DNA of 64,000 nucleotides from Gammaproteobacteria bacterium (GCA_009926865.1 RFOD01000001.1:124001-188000), one strand, 5' to 3'. Shown: positions 1 through 9,571, numbered from the stretch's first letter. Notes: a model not told the origin generated them from the letters alone. Numbers and translations: made by a program.

Positions 1-670
1 AGACGCGTTTGATATCGCGCATGGACCGCATCTTACCCATCAGGTTTTGACGAATACGTAGTTCGACTTCACCGCAAATACGCAGACTCGAAATCAAAAA
101 CCGATCTAAGGTGTGATTCACACTACCCTCAGTGGAGTTTTCGATCGGCACGACGCCAAAATCCGCATGCCCAGCCTCTACCTCATGAAAGACTTCGTCG
201 ATCGTGGATAGCGCAAGGGCGCGAGCCGAGTGACCGAAATGTTTGTAGACCGCCGTCTGCGAAAATGTTCCCTCCGGGCCCAAAAAACCGACCTTAAGTG
301 GTTCCTCTTGGGCAAGACACGCCGACATGATCTCGCGAAAGAGACGCACAATCTCTTCATCGCGTAGCCCACCCTGCCCCCGGGCCTCTGCGTTGCGCGC
401 CAACGCCATGCGTAACACCTGTGCTTCGCGCTCTGGACGATAGAAATCCACGAGTCGCCCAGACTGGGTCTTGGATATGCCAACCTGCCGCGCAAGACGC
501 GCGCGTTCGTTCAGCAACTGATGTAATTGGTGATCAACGCGATCAATCGCTTCGCGTAGACCCTCTAGCGGTTGATGACCTTGGACCGATTTACGCGTTC
601 GTTTTGCGGAGCGCGGCGCGGGTCTTACAGCCTTTTTCTTAGGAGTCTTTTTTTGACGTGCCGCCATCAT
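1..670 (-). CDS. pheA: Bifunctional chorismate mutase / prephenate dehydratase (P-protein), 3' end cut by window edge
   Basis: Converts chorismate to prephenate and then phenylpyruvate in phenylalanine synthesis. About 223 codons are visible and the frame runs off the left edge without a stop. Two ATGs in tandem (668-670 and 665-667) begin the protein. Residues 1 to about 27 form a Lys/Arg-rich tail before the chorismate mutase helix (LREAIDRVDHQLHQLLNERA). The prephenate dehydratase domain starts near residue 125 (VGFLGPEGTFSQTA) and carries the PIENSTEGSVNHTLD segment. The regulatory ACT domain would lie outside the window. The gene follows serA by 19 nt on the same strand, as part of an amino-acid gene cluster behind gyrA. 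Confidence 0.93.
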   Translation of the reverse strand, partial: MMAARQKKTPKKKAVRPAPRSAKRTRKSVQGHQPLEGLREAIDRVDHQLHQLLNERARLARQVGISKTQSGRLVDFYRPEREAQVLRMALARNAEARGQGGLRDEEIVRLFREIMSACLAQEEPLKVGFLGPEGTFSQTAVYKHFGHSARALALSTIDEVFHEVEAGHADFGVVPIENSTEGSVNHTLDRFLISSLRICGEVELRIRQNLMGKMRSMRDIKRV

Positions 671-689
671 TCACCTCTATTCGTGGATA

Positions 690-1859
690 TCAGACTAAAC
701 GCGCCGACAGCACACCTTTAATTGCGCGAATCCGCGTCATCACCCCTTCATCCACACGACCCTCAATATCGATCAACGTGTAGGCGTAATCGCCTCGCGA
801 GCGATTCAAAAGCTCCGCAATGTTTAGCCCGGCCTCGGCCAGAACGGTCGATACCTGCCCCACCATATTTGGGACGTTGCTATTGGCAACTGCAATACGC
901 TCTGTGCCCGAGATACGTGGCAGAGCCGCCTCTGGGAAATTCACGCTGTGACGAATATTACCGTTCTCAAGGTAATCGCGCAGTGTCTCCACCACCATCA
1001 CCGCACAATTTTCTTCCGCCTCCAGCGTCGAGGCCCCCAGATGCGGTAGCGTGACGACCTTCGGATGATCTTTGAGTGCGTTACAGGGGAAGTCACAGAC
1101 GTACGACTTCAGCGTCCCTGAGTCGAGTGCGGACAAGATCGCCTCCTCATCAACAATCGGGGCACGAGAAAAGTTCAGTAGCACGCCCTCAGCGGGCATT
1201 AAGGCGAGCCGCGCTGCATTGGCCAGACCACGCGTCTGATCCATTAAAGGGACATGAACCGACACGAACTGTGAACGCGCAAAAAGATCTTCCAGCGATC
1301 TCGCTTGTTCCACACCAGACGATAATTGCCACGCACGCTGTACCGTGATTTGCGGATCGTAGCCGAGCACCCGCATACCTAATCGCTCGGCTGCGTTAGC
1401 CACCTCTACGCCGATCGCACCGAGTCCGATGACTCCGAAAGTTCGTCCCGGTAACTCGAATCCGGCGAATGCTTTTTTACCCTTCTCGGTCGCGGCATCA
1501 ATCGTCGCATCATCACCCTGCAATGACCGTGCAAATTGCCAGGCAGGGCAAATATTCCGCGCAGCGAGAAATAAGCTCGCGATAACTAATTCTTTGACTG
1601 CGTTCGCGTTCGCCCCGGGCGCATTGAAAACCGGCACACCTCGCTTCGATAACTCCGCGACCGGAACATTATTGACCCCCGCTCCGGCGCGACCCACGGC
1701 TAGCACCGATGCAGGGATATCCATCTCATGCATTTTTGCCGAACGCACGAGAATCGCGTGCGGCTCAATCAACGCACTGGCCACCTCGTAACGCTCCCGC
1801 GGCAAACGCTCCAAACCGCGTGCGCTGATGTTATTTAGCGTTTGAACCTTAAAAACCAT
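690..1859 (-). CDS. serA: D-3-phosphoglycerate dehydrogenase with C-terminal ACT domain
   Basis: First step of serine synthesis: oxidises 3-phosphoglycerate to 3-phosphohydroxypyruvate with NAD. The 389-residue protein has the D-2-hydroxyacid dehydrogenase fold. Its NAD motif is GLGAIGVEVANAAERLG (near residue 143), the substrate/catalytic Arg lies in NFSRAPIVDEEA, and the catalytic His is in LPHLGAST. The last ~75 residues (VPNMVGQVSTVLAEAGLNIAELLN) are an ACT domain, a usual site of serine feedback. It lies 20 nt downstream of serC and just before pheA, so serC, serA and pheA are probably co-transcribed. A related hydroxyacid dehydrogenase activity cannot be excluded, but the serC neighbour makes SerA by far the likeliest. 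Confidence 0.9.
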   Translation of the reverse strand: MVFKVQTLNNISARGLERLPRERYEVASALIEPHAILVRSAKMHEMDIPASVLAVGRAGAGVNNVPVAELSKRGVPVFNAPGANANAVKELVIASLFLAARNICPAWQFARSLQGDDATIDAATEKGKKAFAGFELPGRTFGVIGLGAIGVEVANAAERLGMRVLGYDPQITVQRAWQLSSGVEQARSLEDLFARSQFVSVHVPLMDQTRGLANAARLALMPAEGVLLNFSRAPIVDEEAILSALDSGTLKSYVCDFPCNALKDHPKVVTLPHLGASTLEAEENCAVMVVETLRDYLENGNIRHSVNFPEAALPRISGTERIAVANSNVPNMVGQVSTVLAEAGLNIAELLNRSRGDYAYTLIDIEGRVDEGVMTRIRAIKGVLSARLV

Positions 1860-1879
1860 ACCGCAGACCCTTACAGAAC

Positions 1880-2965
1880 TTATCCGTGACGACGCTGGAA
1901 ATCCGCCATGAAATCTATCAAGGCGCGTACGCCCTCCATCGGCATCGCGTTATAGATTGAGGCTCGCATCCCACCGACGGATCGGTGTCCCTCCAGGTTT
2001 GCCAAGCCGGCGACCAACGCCTCTGCACAAAAGATTTTCTCAAGTGCAGGATCGGGAACGGTGAACGGCACGTTCATCCATGAGCGTGCGTTCACCGCGA
2101 CCGGATTACGGTAATACCCTGACTCATCGATCGCTCGATATAACGCTTCAGCTTTATCTCGATTGCGCTCGCCGATGACGGCGAGCCCGCCTTCACGCTT
2201 TAACCACTGGAACACCAGTCCTGCCATGTAGATACCGAAGGTCGGCGGCGTATTGAGCATCGACTTTTCTTTGGCCATCGACGCATAATCGAAGATCGCC
2301 GGCGTCCCCTCGCGCGCGCGACCGATAAGATCATCACGGACGATTACGACACATAACCCCGAAGGACCGATATTCTTTTGTGCACCCGCATAGATAAGAC
2401 CAAATCGAGTGACGTCCACTGGACGCGACAAGATGGTCGAGGACATGTCCGCCACCAATGGTACGGACCCAGCCGCGGGAATATAGTCAAACTCGACACC
2501 ACCGATGGTTTCGTTCGGGGTGTAGTGGAAGTACGCAGCCGAGGAATCAATGACGTACGACGTCGGCGCAGGTACTGTCGAATAATTACTGGCTTTTTCA
2601 TCCGCAAGCACGGAAACCGAGGTGTAACGCCGGGCTTCGGCGATCGCTTTTTGGGACCACGCGCCCGTGTGCAAATAAAGAGCGGTTGAGTCCTGAGCCG
2701 CAAGATTCATCGGAATCGCGCTGAACTGTCCCGTCGCCCCACCCTGTAAAAAGAGTACGCGGTAATTGGACGGAATCCCCATCAGCTCACGAAGATCGGC
2801 CTCCGCCTGCTCCGCCACCGCCACAAACGCCTTGCTGCGATGACTGACTTCCATCACCGACATGCCCGCGCTCTGCCAGTCCAACATTTCCTCACGGGCT
2901 TGCTCCAGCACCGCGAGCGGCAACGTCGCCGGACCTGCCGCAAAATTAAATACTCGCACTCTCAA
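1880..2965 (-). CDS. serC: Phosphoserine aminotransferase
   Basis: PLP-dependent transamination of 3-phosphohydroxypyruvate to phosphoserine; the enzyme also acts in pyridoxal phosphate synthesis. The 361-residue length is normal. The N-terminus has the family signature VFNFAAGPATLP, and the Schiff-base Lys lies in GAQKNIGPSGL near residue 197. C-terminal LEGHRSVGGMRASIYNAMP carries substrate-binding residues. The start may be the ATG at 2965 or a GTG a few codons later. It sits 67 nt after gyrA on the same strand, an arrangement (gyrA-serC-pheA) common in gammaproteobacteria. Confidence 0.95.
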   Translation of the reverse strand: MRVRVFNFAAGPATLPLAVLEQAREEMLDWQSAGMSVMEVSHRSKAFVAVAEQAEADLRELMGIPSNYRVLFLQGGATGQFSAIPMNLAAQDSTALYLHTGAWSQKAIAEARRYTSVSVLADEKASNYSTVPAPTSYVIDSSAAYFHYTPNETIGGVEFDYIPAAGSVPLVADMSSTILSRPVDVTRFGLIYAGAQKNIGPSGLCVVIVRDDLIGRAREGTPAIFDYASMAKEKSMLNTPPTFGIYMAGLVFQWLKREGGLAVIGERNRDKAEALYRAIDESGYYRNPVAVNARSWMNVPFTVPDPALEKIFCAEALVAGLANLEGHRSVGGMRASIYNAMPMEGVRALIDFMADFQRRHG

Positions 2966-3032
2966 TCCTCGGATTAATCAAAGAATTCTGCCGTCCGGCC
3001 TACCACCAACCTACTGCCAAAGCCCGGCTGAC

Positions 3033-5660
3033 TCAGTGAGGTCGTGCGTCATCCGATGGCGCCTCGGATGCGCCCTCATCCGTGACCGACTCACCACCCG
3101 CCACCACGGGTTCATCGTCGCTACCGAGTGATCCCACGCCCTCGACGCCCGCAAGACGCTCCCCCTCCGACAAGCGTATGAGCCGTACGCCCTGAGTGTT
3201 TCGACCGACAATCGAAACCTGTGCGACAGGCGTTCGGACTAACGTCCCGTTTGAACTGATAAGCATGATTTCCTGGTCGGTCTGGACCTGTAAGGCCGAT
3301 ACGGTCTGACCATTACGCTCAGTTGTTTGCAAGGCAATCACGCCCTGTCCGCCGCGGCCATGCAATGGGAAGTCATCGAGCGGCGTCAATTTGCCGTAGC
3401 CATTTTCGGATGCCGTCAGAATGAGCCCCTCACCCACGACAACCAATGAAATCAGCTGCTGGCCCTCAGCCAAGCGGATGCCACGCACGCCGGTCGCATC
3501 ACGACCCATGGCGCGAACCTCGCTTTCATTGAAGCGGATGGCCTTACCGCCGTTCGAGCACAAGATGACATCACAGTGACCATCAGTTAGCCCCACCCCA
3601 ATCAGTCGATCACCCTCGCGTAAATCGACCGCGATGATGCCGGACGGCCGCGGACGTGAGTACGCCGAGAGCGGTGTTTTCTTAACCGTGCCGTTACTGG
3701 TCGCCATGAACACAAAGTGCTCATCATCAAATTGCTTGATCGGCAAAATGGCGTTGATGCGCTCACCGTCCTGTAGCGGCATCAAATTAACCAAGGGCTT
3801 ACCGCGAGCACCTCGTCCTGCTTGCGGCAGTTCGAATACCCTCATCCAATACACGCGGCCTCGATTGGAGAAGCAGAGCAAGGTATCGTGCGTGTGCGCA
3901 ACAAATAATCGCTCAATAAAGTCTTCTTCTTTAACGGCCGTTGCCGCCTTACCGCGGCCGCCACGATTTTGAACTTGATACTCATCGAGCGGCTGACGCT
4001 TGGCATAACCCGCGTGTGATAGCGTGACCACCACATCTTGCGGTTCAATGAGATCTTCCGTCGCCAAATCCACAAAGTCGTAATTGATCTCCGTACGCCG
4101 TGCATCGCCGTATTCGTCGCGTATGGCAACCAACTCGGCTCGTACGACCTCGGTTAAACGCTCCGCACGCGCGAGGATGTCACTGAGATCGATAATACGG
4201 GCGAGCAGCTCGCCGTACTCGCTAACAATCTTGTCTTGCTCCAAGCCAGTCAGACGATTGAGGCGCATGTCGAGGATGGCCTGTGCCTGAACCTCGCTGA
4301 GGCGATAGACCCCTTGCTCAGCTTGCAGGCCTGCGGAGGCCGGAAGATCACGCGGACGCGTCGAAATATCCCCAGCTCGCGCGAGCATCGCCGGAACCGC
4401 CCCGGCATCCCAGCTTTTAGCAAGCAGCGCTATTTTGGCCTCTGCCGGCGTCGGCGACGCTTTGATGAGCGCGATGACCTCATCGATATTGGCTAGCGCA
4501 ACCGCGAGCCCCTCTAAAACATGTGCGCGATCTCGCGCCTTAGCTAAATCATGAATCGTGCGCCGCGTGACCACTTCGCGCCGATGACGAACGAAGGCCT
4601 CCAGCATTTCTTTGAGCGATAGTAAGCGCGGCTGACCATCTACCAGCGCCACCATATTGATACCAAAGACGGTCTCAAGCGGCGTTTGCGCATACAAATT
4701 ATTGAGAATGACCTCGGCGTTTTCGCCGCGACGCAGCTCAATGACAATACGCATGCCGTCCTTGTCAGACTCATCGCGTAAGCCATCGTTAGAGATCCCC
4801 TCGATCTGCTTATCGCGTACCAAATCGGCAATACGCTCGATCAATCTCGCTTTATTAACCTGATACGGCAGCTCGGTGACGATGATGGCCTGCCGATCGC
4901 CACGCCCCACCTCTTCAAAATGAGTGCGTGCGCGTACCGATAATCTACCGCGTCCGCCCTTATAGGCCGCCACGATTTCATTGGCGCCATTGATAATGCC
5001 CGCAGTCGGAAAATCGGGGCCGGGTAAATGTTGCATCAAACCCGCTAGCCCAATATCGGGTTCATCAATCACCGCGATACAGGCATTCACAACCTCCGTG
5101 AGATTATGCGGCGGGATGTTAGTCGCCATACCGACGGCGATACCCGAGGAACCGTTAACGAGCAAATTGGGGATGCGCGATGGCATCACCACAGGCTCAG
5201 TCAAAGATTCATCGTAGTTCGGGACAAAATCAACGGTGTCACGATCAATGTCAGCAAGTAACTCGCCAGCGAGCCGCGACATACGCACTTCGGTGTAACG
5301 CATGGCCGCTGGCATATCGCCGTCCACTGACCCAAAGTTACCCTGTCCATCGACCAGCAAGTAACGCATGGAAAAGGGCTGCGCCATTCGCACAATGGCG
5401 TCGTACACGGCGCTGTCGCCGTGCGGGTGGTATTTACCAATGACGTCACCGACGACGCGCGCCGATTTTTTATAGGGCTTGTTGTACTCGTTACCGAGTT
5501 CGCGCATGGCGTACAGCACGCGCCGATGGACTGGTTTAAGCCCATCTCGCACATCGGGCAAGGCACGGCCAACAATCACGCTCATCGCGTAATCGAGATA
5601 CGACTGACGCATCTCGTCTTCTAGGTTGACAGTCAGAATTTCGCGCGCGATTTCGCTCAT
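3033..5660 (-). CDS. gyrA: DNA gyrase subunit A
   Basis: Breakage-reunion subunit of type II topoisomerase, which introduces negative supercoils. The frame is open from a TTG at 5690, but the ATG at 5660 gives [16 protein letters not shown], collinear with E. coli GyrA, so 875 residues are preferred. The active-site Tyr is in [11 protein letters not shown]. The quinolone-determining segment [17 protein letters not shown] keeps the wild-type Ser and Asp positions, so no fluoroquinolone-resistance change is visible. The GyrA-box that wraps DNA is QNRGGRG instead of the usual QRRGGKG. The C-terminus ends in an acidic tail of about 35 residues. It is divergent from ubiG. Confidence 0.97.
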   Translation of the reverse strand: MSEIAREILTVNLEDEMRQSYLDYAMSVIVGRALPDVRDGLKPVHRRVLYAMRELGNEYNKPYKKSARVVGDVIGKYHPHGDSAVYDAIVRMAQPFSMRYLLVDGQGNFGSVDGDMPAAMRYTEVRMSRLAGELLADIDRDTVDFVPNYDESLTEPVVMPSRIPNLLVNGSSGIAVGMATNIPPHNLTEVVNACIAVIDEPDIGLAGLMQHLPGPDFPTAGIINGANEIVAAYKGGRGRLSVRARTHFEEVGRGDRQAIIVTELPYQVNKARLIERIADLVRDKQIEGISNDGLRDESDKDGMRIVIELRRGENAEVILNNLYAQTPLETVFGINMVALVDGQPRLLSLKEMLEAFVRHRREVVTRRTIHDLAKARDRAHVLEGLAVALANIDEVIALIKASPTPAEAKIALLAKSWDAGAVPAMLARAGDISTRPRDLPASAGLQAEQGVYRLSEVQAQAILDMRLNRLTGLEQDKIVSEYGELLARIIDLSDILARAERLTEVVRAELVAIRDEYGDARRTEINYDFVDLATEDLIEPQDVVVTLSHAGYAKRQPLDEYQVQNRGGRGKAATAVKEEDFIERLFVAHTHDTLLCFSNRGRVYWMRVFELPQAGRGARGKPLVNLMPLQDGERINAILPIKQFDDEHFVFMATSNGTVKKTPLSAYSRPRPSGIIAVDLREGDRLIGVGLTDGHCDVILCSNGGKAIRFNESEVRAMGRDATGVRGIRLAEGQQLISLVVVGEGLILTASENGYGKLTPLDDFPLHGRGGQGVIALQTTERNGQTVSALQVQTDQEIMLISSNGTLVRTPVAQVSIVGRNTQGVRLIRLSEGERLAGVEGVGSLGSDDEPVVAGGESVTDEGASEAPSDDARPH

Positions 5661-5744
5661 GCGTGACGCCATTCTCGAGCCAAAAAACAAGCGGAAATAG
5701 TACCATACGAGACCTCGTTACGGCCGACGGACAGATCGCCTACC

Positions 5745-6500
5745 ATGAGTTCTCCGAACACCGAGACTACCTCGCCTAACTCGAACGCAAACTACGTGTC
5801 CGAGGGCGGCGGCGACCCTGCAGAAATCGCGAAGTTTGCGGCGTGGGCCCATCGATTCTGGGATCCGCAAGGAGAGTTCAAGCCGTTACATATCCTGAAT
5901 CCGACGCGACTGGCCTTCATCCGAGAGCGTGCGACTTTGGCCGGTGCGCGCGTCGTGGATGTGGGCTGCGGCGGTGGCCTATTGGCGGAAGGTCTCGCCC
6001 GCGCCAACGCACAAGTGCTCGCAATAGATCTTGCTGAGCCCATGCTGGAGGTCGCACGTTTACACGCGGTCGCAGAGGGCCTCACGATTGACTATCAATG
6101 TCTCACTGCCGAGACATTGGCCAAGCAGCACTCGGCGCAATTTGATGTCGTCACCTGCATGGAAATGCTCGAGCACGTACCCGACCCGAACGCCACCTTG
6201 CAGGCACTCAGCACCTTACTTCGTCCGGGCGGACATCTATTTATCTCCACCATCAATCGCAACCTACGCGCGTTTTTACTCGCGATCGTGGGTGCTGAGT
6301 ATTTACTGAAAATTATCCCGGCCGGCACGCATGAATACGAGCGCTTGATTCGACCCTCAGAGCTCGCGCGCTACGCCCGCGCCGCTGACTTGGAACTCGT
6401 GAGTCTGGCGGGACTCGCGTACGACCCGCTCACCTCGTTAAGCCGACTCACGCAAGATGTGAGCGTCAACTATCTCTGTCATTTGCAAAAGCTCGCGTGA
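5745..6500 (+). CDS. ubiG: Ubiquinone biosynthesis O-methyltransferase
   Basis: S-adenosylmethionine-dependent enzyme that carries out both O-methylations of ubiquinone synthesis. The 251-residue length is typical. SAM motif I is VVDVGCGGGLLAEGLA near residue 66, followed by the acidic loop AIDLAEP and post-motif DVVTCMEMLEHVPDP. The N-terminal FAAWAHRFWDPQGEFKPLH is characteristic of UbiG. It is divergent from gyrA across only 84 bp and overlaps the next gene by 4 nt (GTGA), so the two are translationally coupled. Confidence 0.95.
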   Translation: MSSPNTETTSPNSNANYVSEGGGDPAEIAKFAAWAHRFWDPQGEFKPLHILNPTRLAFIRERATLAGARVVDVGCGGGLLAEGLARANAQVLAIDLAEPMLEVARLHAVAEGLTIDYQCLTAETLAKQHSAQFDVVTCMEMLEHVPDPNATLQALSTLLRPGGHLFISTINRNLRAFLLAIVGAEYLLKIIPAGTHEYERLIRPSELARYARAADLELVSLAGLAYDPLTSLSRLTQDVSVNYLCHLQKLA

Positions 6501-7300
6501 GTGACGAGAACGACGCCCCTCTTCGCACCGAGCGCGAATTACTTTGGCGTTTCTCGCCCGTCTCGCAACGTGCTTGGCTAAACGATCTCTTGCGGATTGA
6601 GCAACAGGTACAGTGGAGTCTGCGACCTCAGCTTGAGCACTCGGTGGCCCATACCCGACTGAGCTGGTGGCAGGATGAGCTCCAACGCCTCGCAAGCCGC
6701 GAACCCCGTCATCCGCTCACCCGATCGCTCGCGCAGCACGCCGCGACTCGAGGCGATGCCCCGCCTAATCTCAGCGCCCTCGTCGAAGGATGCCAAATTG
6801 ATCTCGCCTGTCTCGCGTTTGAGACACGCGCGGACCTCAATAGCTACCTTCACGGCTGGGCCGAGAGCCTCTTTCACGCGGCCACAGGACAGTCTGCCGC
6901 TTGGGGGGCGGCGTTACGCGAGCTGGAATTACTTCAGGACTTCGCAGTGCATGCTTGGCAGGGTCGTATTTATTGGCCGTTGGGTGACGATCCCACGGCG
7001 GCGGACCCTTGGCGGGCTCGCCCGCTGGCAGCCCACGAAGCCGATGCACTCGGCGAGCGCTTGCGCGAACTTGCCGCACAACTGCGTGATCACTGTCGCG
7101 CTCGGCCTTTCGAACCCACAGACGACTCAGTCACGCTCGCGAGGGTATGGTCGGCACTCGTCCTCTTGCGTAGCGAGCGCGCCCTCACGGCACTCCCCCA
7201 TGGCTATTCTGACACCCGCCTCAGCCCGCTCACGCTTACACTGCGTTTGTGGTGGGCAGCGGTGCAGCTACAACAAGGACGTCGCCCATTGATTCTTTGA
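6497..7300 (+). CDS. Squalene/phytoene synthase-fold protein, probably non-catalytic (NDUFAF6-like)
   Basis: This 267-residue protein starts at a GTG overlapping the ubiG stop. The segment TRLSWWQDELQRL near residue 53 and the later ELLQDFAVHAWQGRIYWP match landmarks of the trans-isoprenyl diphosphate synthase head-to-head family. The first Asp-rich motif of active squalene or phytoene synthases is not seen. In the second, the usual DxxxD reads DFAVH, so the second Asp is His. I infer a scaffold role or altered chemistry, as in the NDUFAF6 branch known in mitochondrial complex I assembly. Its place between ubiG and yciK suggests a link to quinone or respiratory-chain biogenesis. In Pseudomonas that slot is held by the phosphatase mupP. 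Family call fairly sure; function unknown. Confidence 0.6.
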   Translation: MSDENDAPLRTERELLWRFSPVSQRAWLNDLLRIEQQVQWSLRPQLEHSVAHTRLSWWQDELQRLASREPRHPLTRSLAQHAATRGDAPPNLSALVEGCQIDLACLAFETRADLNSYLHGWAESLFHAATGQSAAWGAALRELELLQDFAVHAWQGRIYWPLGDDPTAADPWRARPLAAHEADALGERLRELAAQLRDHCRARPFEPTDDSVTLARVWSALVLLRSERALTALPHGYSDTRLSPLTLTLRLWWAAVQLQQGRRPLIL

Positions 7301-7330
7301 TCGCGTCAGATAAGACGATAGGACCCAGCA

Positions 7331-8119
7331 ATGATCAACTCAGATAACTCAAATACGTTTGATCCTCGACACGCCTCTGTATCGCCTGATGCACTGACGG
7401 GTCGTGTCGTCGCGATCACGGGCGCGACGGGCGGCATCGGTCAAGCGGTGGCAATCGCTTGCGCCAAAGCGGGTGCAGAAGTGATTTTGCTCGGTCGTAG
7501 CATCAAAAAGCTCGAAGCCCTGCATGCTCAGATTGAAAGCCTCGAAGCATCACCTTCCATTCCGTCCCCGCTCATTGCACCCCTAGATTTGGAACGCGCG
7601 ATTGCCAAAGATTACGATGAGTTGGCGAACGCGATCGAAGCACGTTGGGGGCGACTTGATGGACTCGTGCACACCGCAGGAATACTCGGTCAGTTGTCAG
7701 CCATTGAGCATCAGGATGTGCCGACCTGGATCAAAGTCATGCACGTCAACGTCACCGCGATGTTCACAATGACCCAATCCCTGTTACCGTTAATGCGCGC
7801 TGCGCCGAGTGCATCGATTGTCTGCACATCCAGTAGCGTTGGGCGAAAGGGTCGCGCGTTCTGGGGTGCCTACGCCGTCTCAAAGTTTGCCGTGGAAGGC
7901 TTCGTTCAAGTACTCGCAGACGAACTTGAGCAAACCCGAGTGCGGGTTAATTCCTTAAATCCGGGTCGCACGCGCACCGCAATGCGACGCCAAGCGTTTC
8001 CTGCTGAAGACCCAAAAACCCTGCCGGCACCGGAAACTGTGGCGGGCAGCTATTTAGCACTGCTTAGCGATGCGTCCGAAGGAATCTCAGGACAAGCTTT
8101 CGACGCGTTCAATACCTGA
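7331..8119 (+). CDS. yciK: YciK-type short-chain dehydrogenase/reductase
   Basis: A 262-residue classical SDR. The Rossmann motif TGATGGIG is near residue 30, the NNAG-equivalent is HTAGILG, the catalytic Ser is in CTSSSVG and the YxxxK pair is in YAVSKFAVEG. LNPGRTRTAMRRQAFPAEDP matches the YciK subgroup found downstream of ubiG in many gammaproteobacteria. Its substrate is unknown. The last 33 nt overlap the 3' end of the convergent rluB-like gene. Confidence 0.85.
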   Translation: MINSDNSNTFDPRHASVSPDALTGRVVAITGATGGIGQAVAIACAKAGAEVILLGRSIKKLEALHAQIESLEASPSIPSPLIAPLDLERAIAKDYDELANAIEARWGRLDGLVHTAGILGQLSAIEHQDVPTWIKVMHVNVTAMFTMTQSLLPLMRAAPSASIVCTSSSVGRKGRAFWGAYAVSKFAVEGFVQVLADELEQTRVRVNSLNPGRTRTAMRRQAFPAEDPKTLPAPETVAGSYLALLSDASEGISGQAFDAFNT

Positions 8120-8905
8120 GACCTCAGATTGCACGCGGACAGCCTGCCCCTCTTCATCGCCCAGCATGCGAAAGCGGCCGCGCGATAAATCTTTGGTGAG
8201 CGACAAAGGGCCAAGCCGAGTTCGCTGAATACGTGACACCAACAAGCCCTGACGCTCAAAGAGCTGTCGCACCTCACGGCCTGACGCCCCTCGCGTCCGC
8301 AGAAAATACCAGCGATTAAGCCCCTCCGGCGGCTCACTGGGATTTTCGATAGCCAGTACTTGCACGATCTGCCCATCGTCCAACACACCGCTTTCGATGG
8401 CCTCTCGACCCAGCTCATTGAGAGCTCCGCGCACACGCACCAAAAACTCGATCTCCCAATGACGGACGGCTCGCTGGCAACGCTCGGCCAGTGCGCCATC
8501 TGTGGTGACGAGCTCCAACCCACCATCGCCCTGCGGTAAGGGCGAGATCGCAATGAACCGACGCCCACCTTGACGCGGCAAACGGACAACCATATCGGTT
8601 GTCAAAGATTGTCCGACGGCACGATGCAGCAGGAATGTCGAGCGCGTGGTCGGTAAACGCGACGGGTCTTTACTACGCCTGACCACTCGGCCGTCCACAC
8701 GCAGTTCATCACGCCCACCCACGCGATCACCGAGCTCGGCGATTCGACCATTGATGGTGACGCGTCCCGCCTCGATCCACTGCTCGGCTTGTCGACGCGA
8801 AGCGAGCCCCGCCTGGGCCAACACTTTCTGCAACCGGTCGCCCTCACTCGCTACCGCTGGCGCCTCGCGATCGACGGTTGGGCGCTGCACGCGACGACGC
8901 GGCAT
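8087..8905 (-). CDS. RluB/RsuA-family pseudouridine synthase-like protein lacking the catalytic Asp
   Basis: The 272-residue protein has an N-terminal S4 RNA-binding domain (RLQKVLAQAGLASRRQAEQWIEAG, given here in two parts: RLQKVLAQAGLASRR and QAEQWIEAGRVTING). A C-terminal segment, LFERQGLLVSRIQRTRLG, is typical of RluB, the 23S rRNA U2605 enzyme. Family members carry GRLD, whose Asp is the nucleophile. Aligned without gaps, this protein reads SPLP (codons at 8534-8545) in FIAISPLPQGDGGLELVTTDG. The upstream yyKP motif is also lost (LLHRAVGQSL). It is therefore probably inactive as a synthase and may only bind rRNA. Placement directly after scpB is the usual scpA-scpB-rluB order. The 3' end overlaps yciK. 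Confidence 0.8.
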   Translation of the reverse strand: MPRRRVQRPTVDREAPAVASEGDRLQKVLAQAGLASRRQAEQWIEAGRVTINGRIAELGDRVGGRDELRVDGRVVRRSKDPSRLPTTRSTFLLHRAVGQSLTTDMVVRLPRQGGRRFIAISPLPQGDGGLELVTTDGALAERCQRAVRHWEIEFLVRVRGALNELGREAIESGVLDDGQIVQVLAIENPSEPPEGLNRWYFLRTRGASGREVRQLFERQGLLVSRIQRTRLGPLSLTKDLSRGRFRMLGDEEGQAVRVQSEVSGIERVESLS

Positions 8906-8906
8906 A

Positions 8907-9571
8907 TCAGTCTCTTGCGACTCCCTCGTTCCCCGAAGTCGCCTCCTCAGCTGAAGCGACCTCGTCAGACGCAGCTTCCTCCGTCACCGCAAATACCGTC
9001 TCATCGCCACCGCCCGCAGGGGCTTCATCTGCGTTGACCGGCAAGGTGAGCTGGGGATTGAGATCTTCCATTGACTTAAGCTCAGCGAGCGGCGGTAGCT
9101 CATCGAGACTACGCAGACCAAAATAGTTCAGAAATTCCTTGGTTGTACCCAATAACTCAGGATGCCCCGGCACAACCACGCGAACCCAGTCGCGTTCCAT
9201 GAGCGTTTTGACGATATTGGGGTTCACCGCCACGCCTCGTACCGACTCGATCTCTGCCCGAGTAATCGGCTGTCGATAGGCAATCAAAGCCAAGGTCTCG
9301 AGTAAGGCGCGCGAGTAACGCTGCGGTCGCTCAGGCCATAGGCGACCAATCTCGCGCGCATACCCCTGCCGAATTTGTACTCGCCAGCCGCTGGCCGTTT
9401 CTTTGAGCTCGAGTGCCCGATCATCGTAGGTCGCACGTAGATCCTCTAGCGCCGCAACCAACTGCGCCTTCTCGGGACGCATGTCCTCATCAAATAATTG
9501 CCCGTATCCAACGGCTTGGCCGCAGCGAGCAAAGCCGCCTCTACCACGTTGCGAATATGCTGCACCGTCAT
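8907..9571 (-). CDS. scpB: Chromosome segregation/condensation protein ScpB, reading frame broken near 9491-9500
   Basis: Kleisin-associated winged-helix partner of Smc and ScpA. The ATG at 9571 overlaps the scpA stop as ATGA and opens with MTVQHIRNVVEAALLAAAKP, a normal ScpB N-terminus. After PLDTG the frame changes: the remainder (GQLFDEDMRPEKAQLVAAL and on to 8907) is read in another frame. That part contains the strongly conserved RPQRYSRALLETLALIAYRQ and RGVAVNPNIVKTL. The missing length is 1 modulo 3. Duplicating the 10-nt stretch at 9491-9500 would restore one frame with family-like spacing. An ATG at 9482 could start a shortened protein lacking the first helix. Genuine mutation or assembly collapse cannot be told apart here. 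Confidence 0.85.

Noticed and set aside
6675..7292. 205-codon plus-strand frame inside the gene at 6497-7300
   Set aside because: It is a shadow in another frame; only the 6497-7300 frame has family signatures and coupling to ubiG.
9491..9503. Programmed ribosomal frameshift in scpB
   Set aside because: No slippery heptamer or downstream pseudoknot was seen, and the missing length fits a lost 10-nt repeat better.
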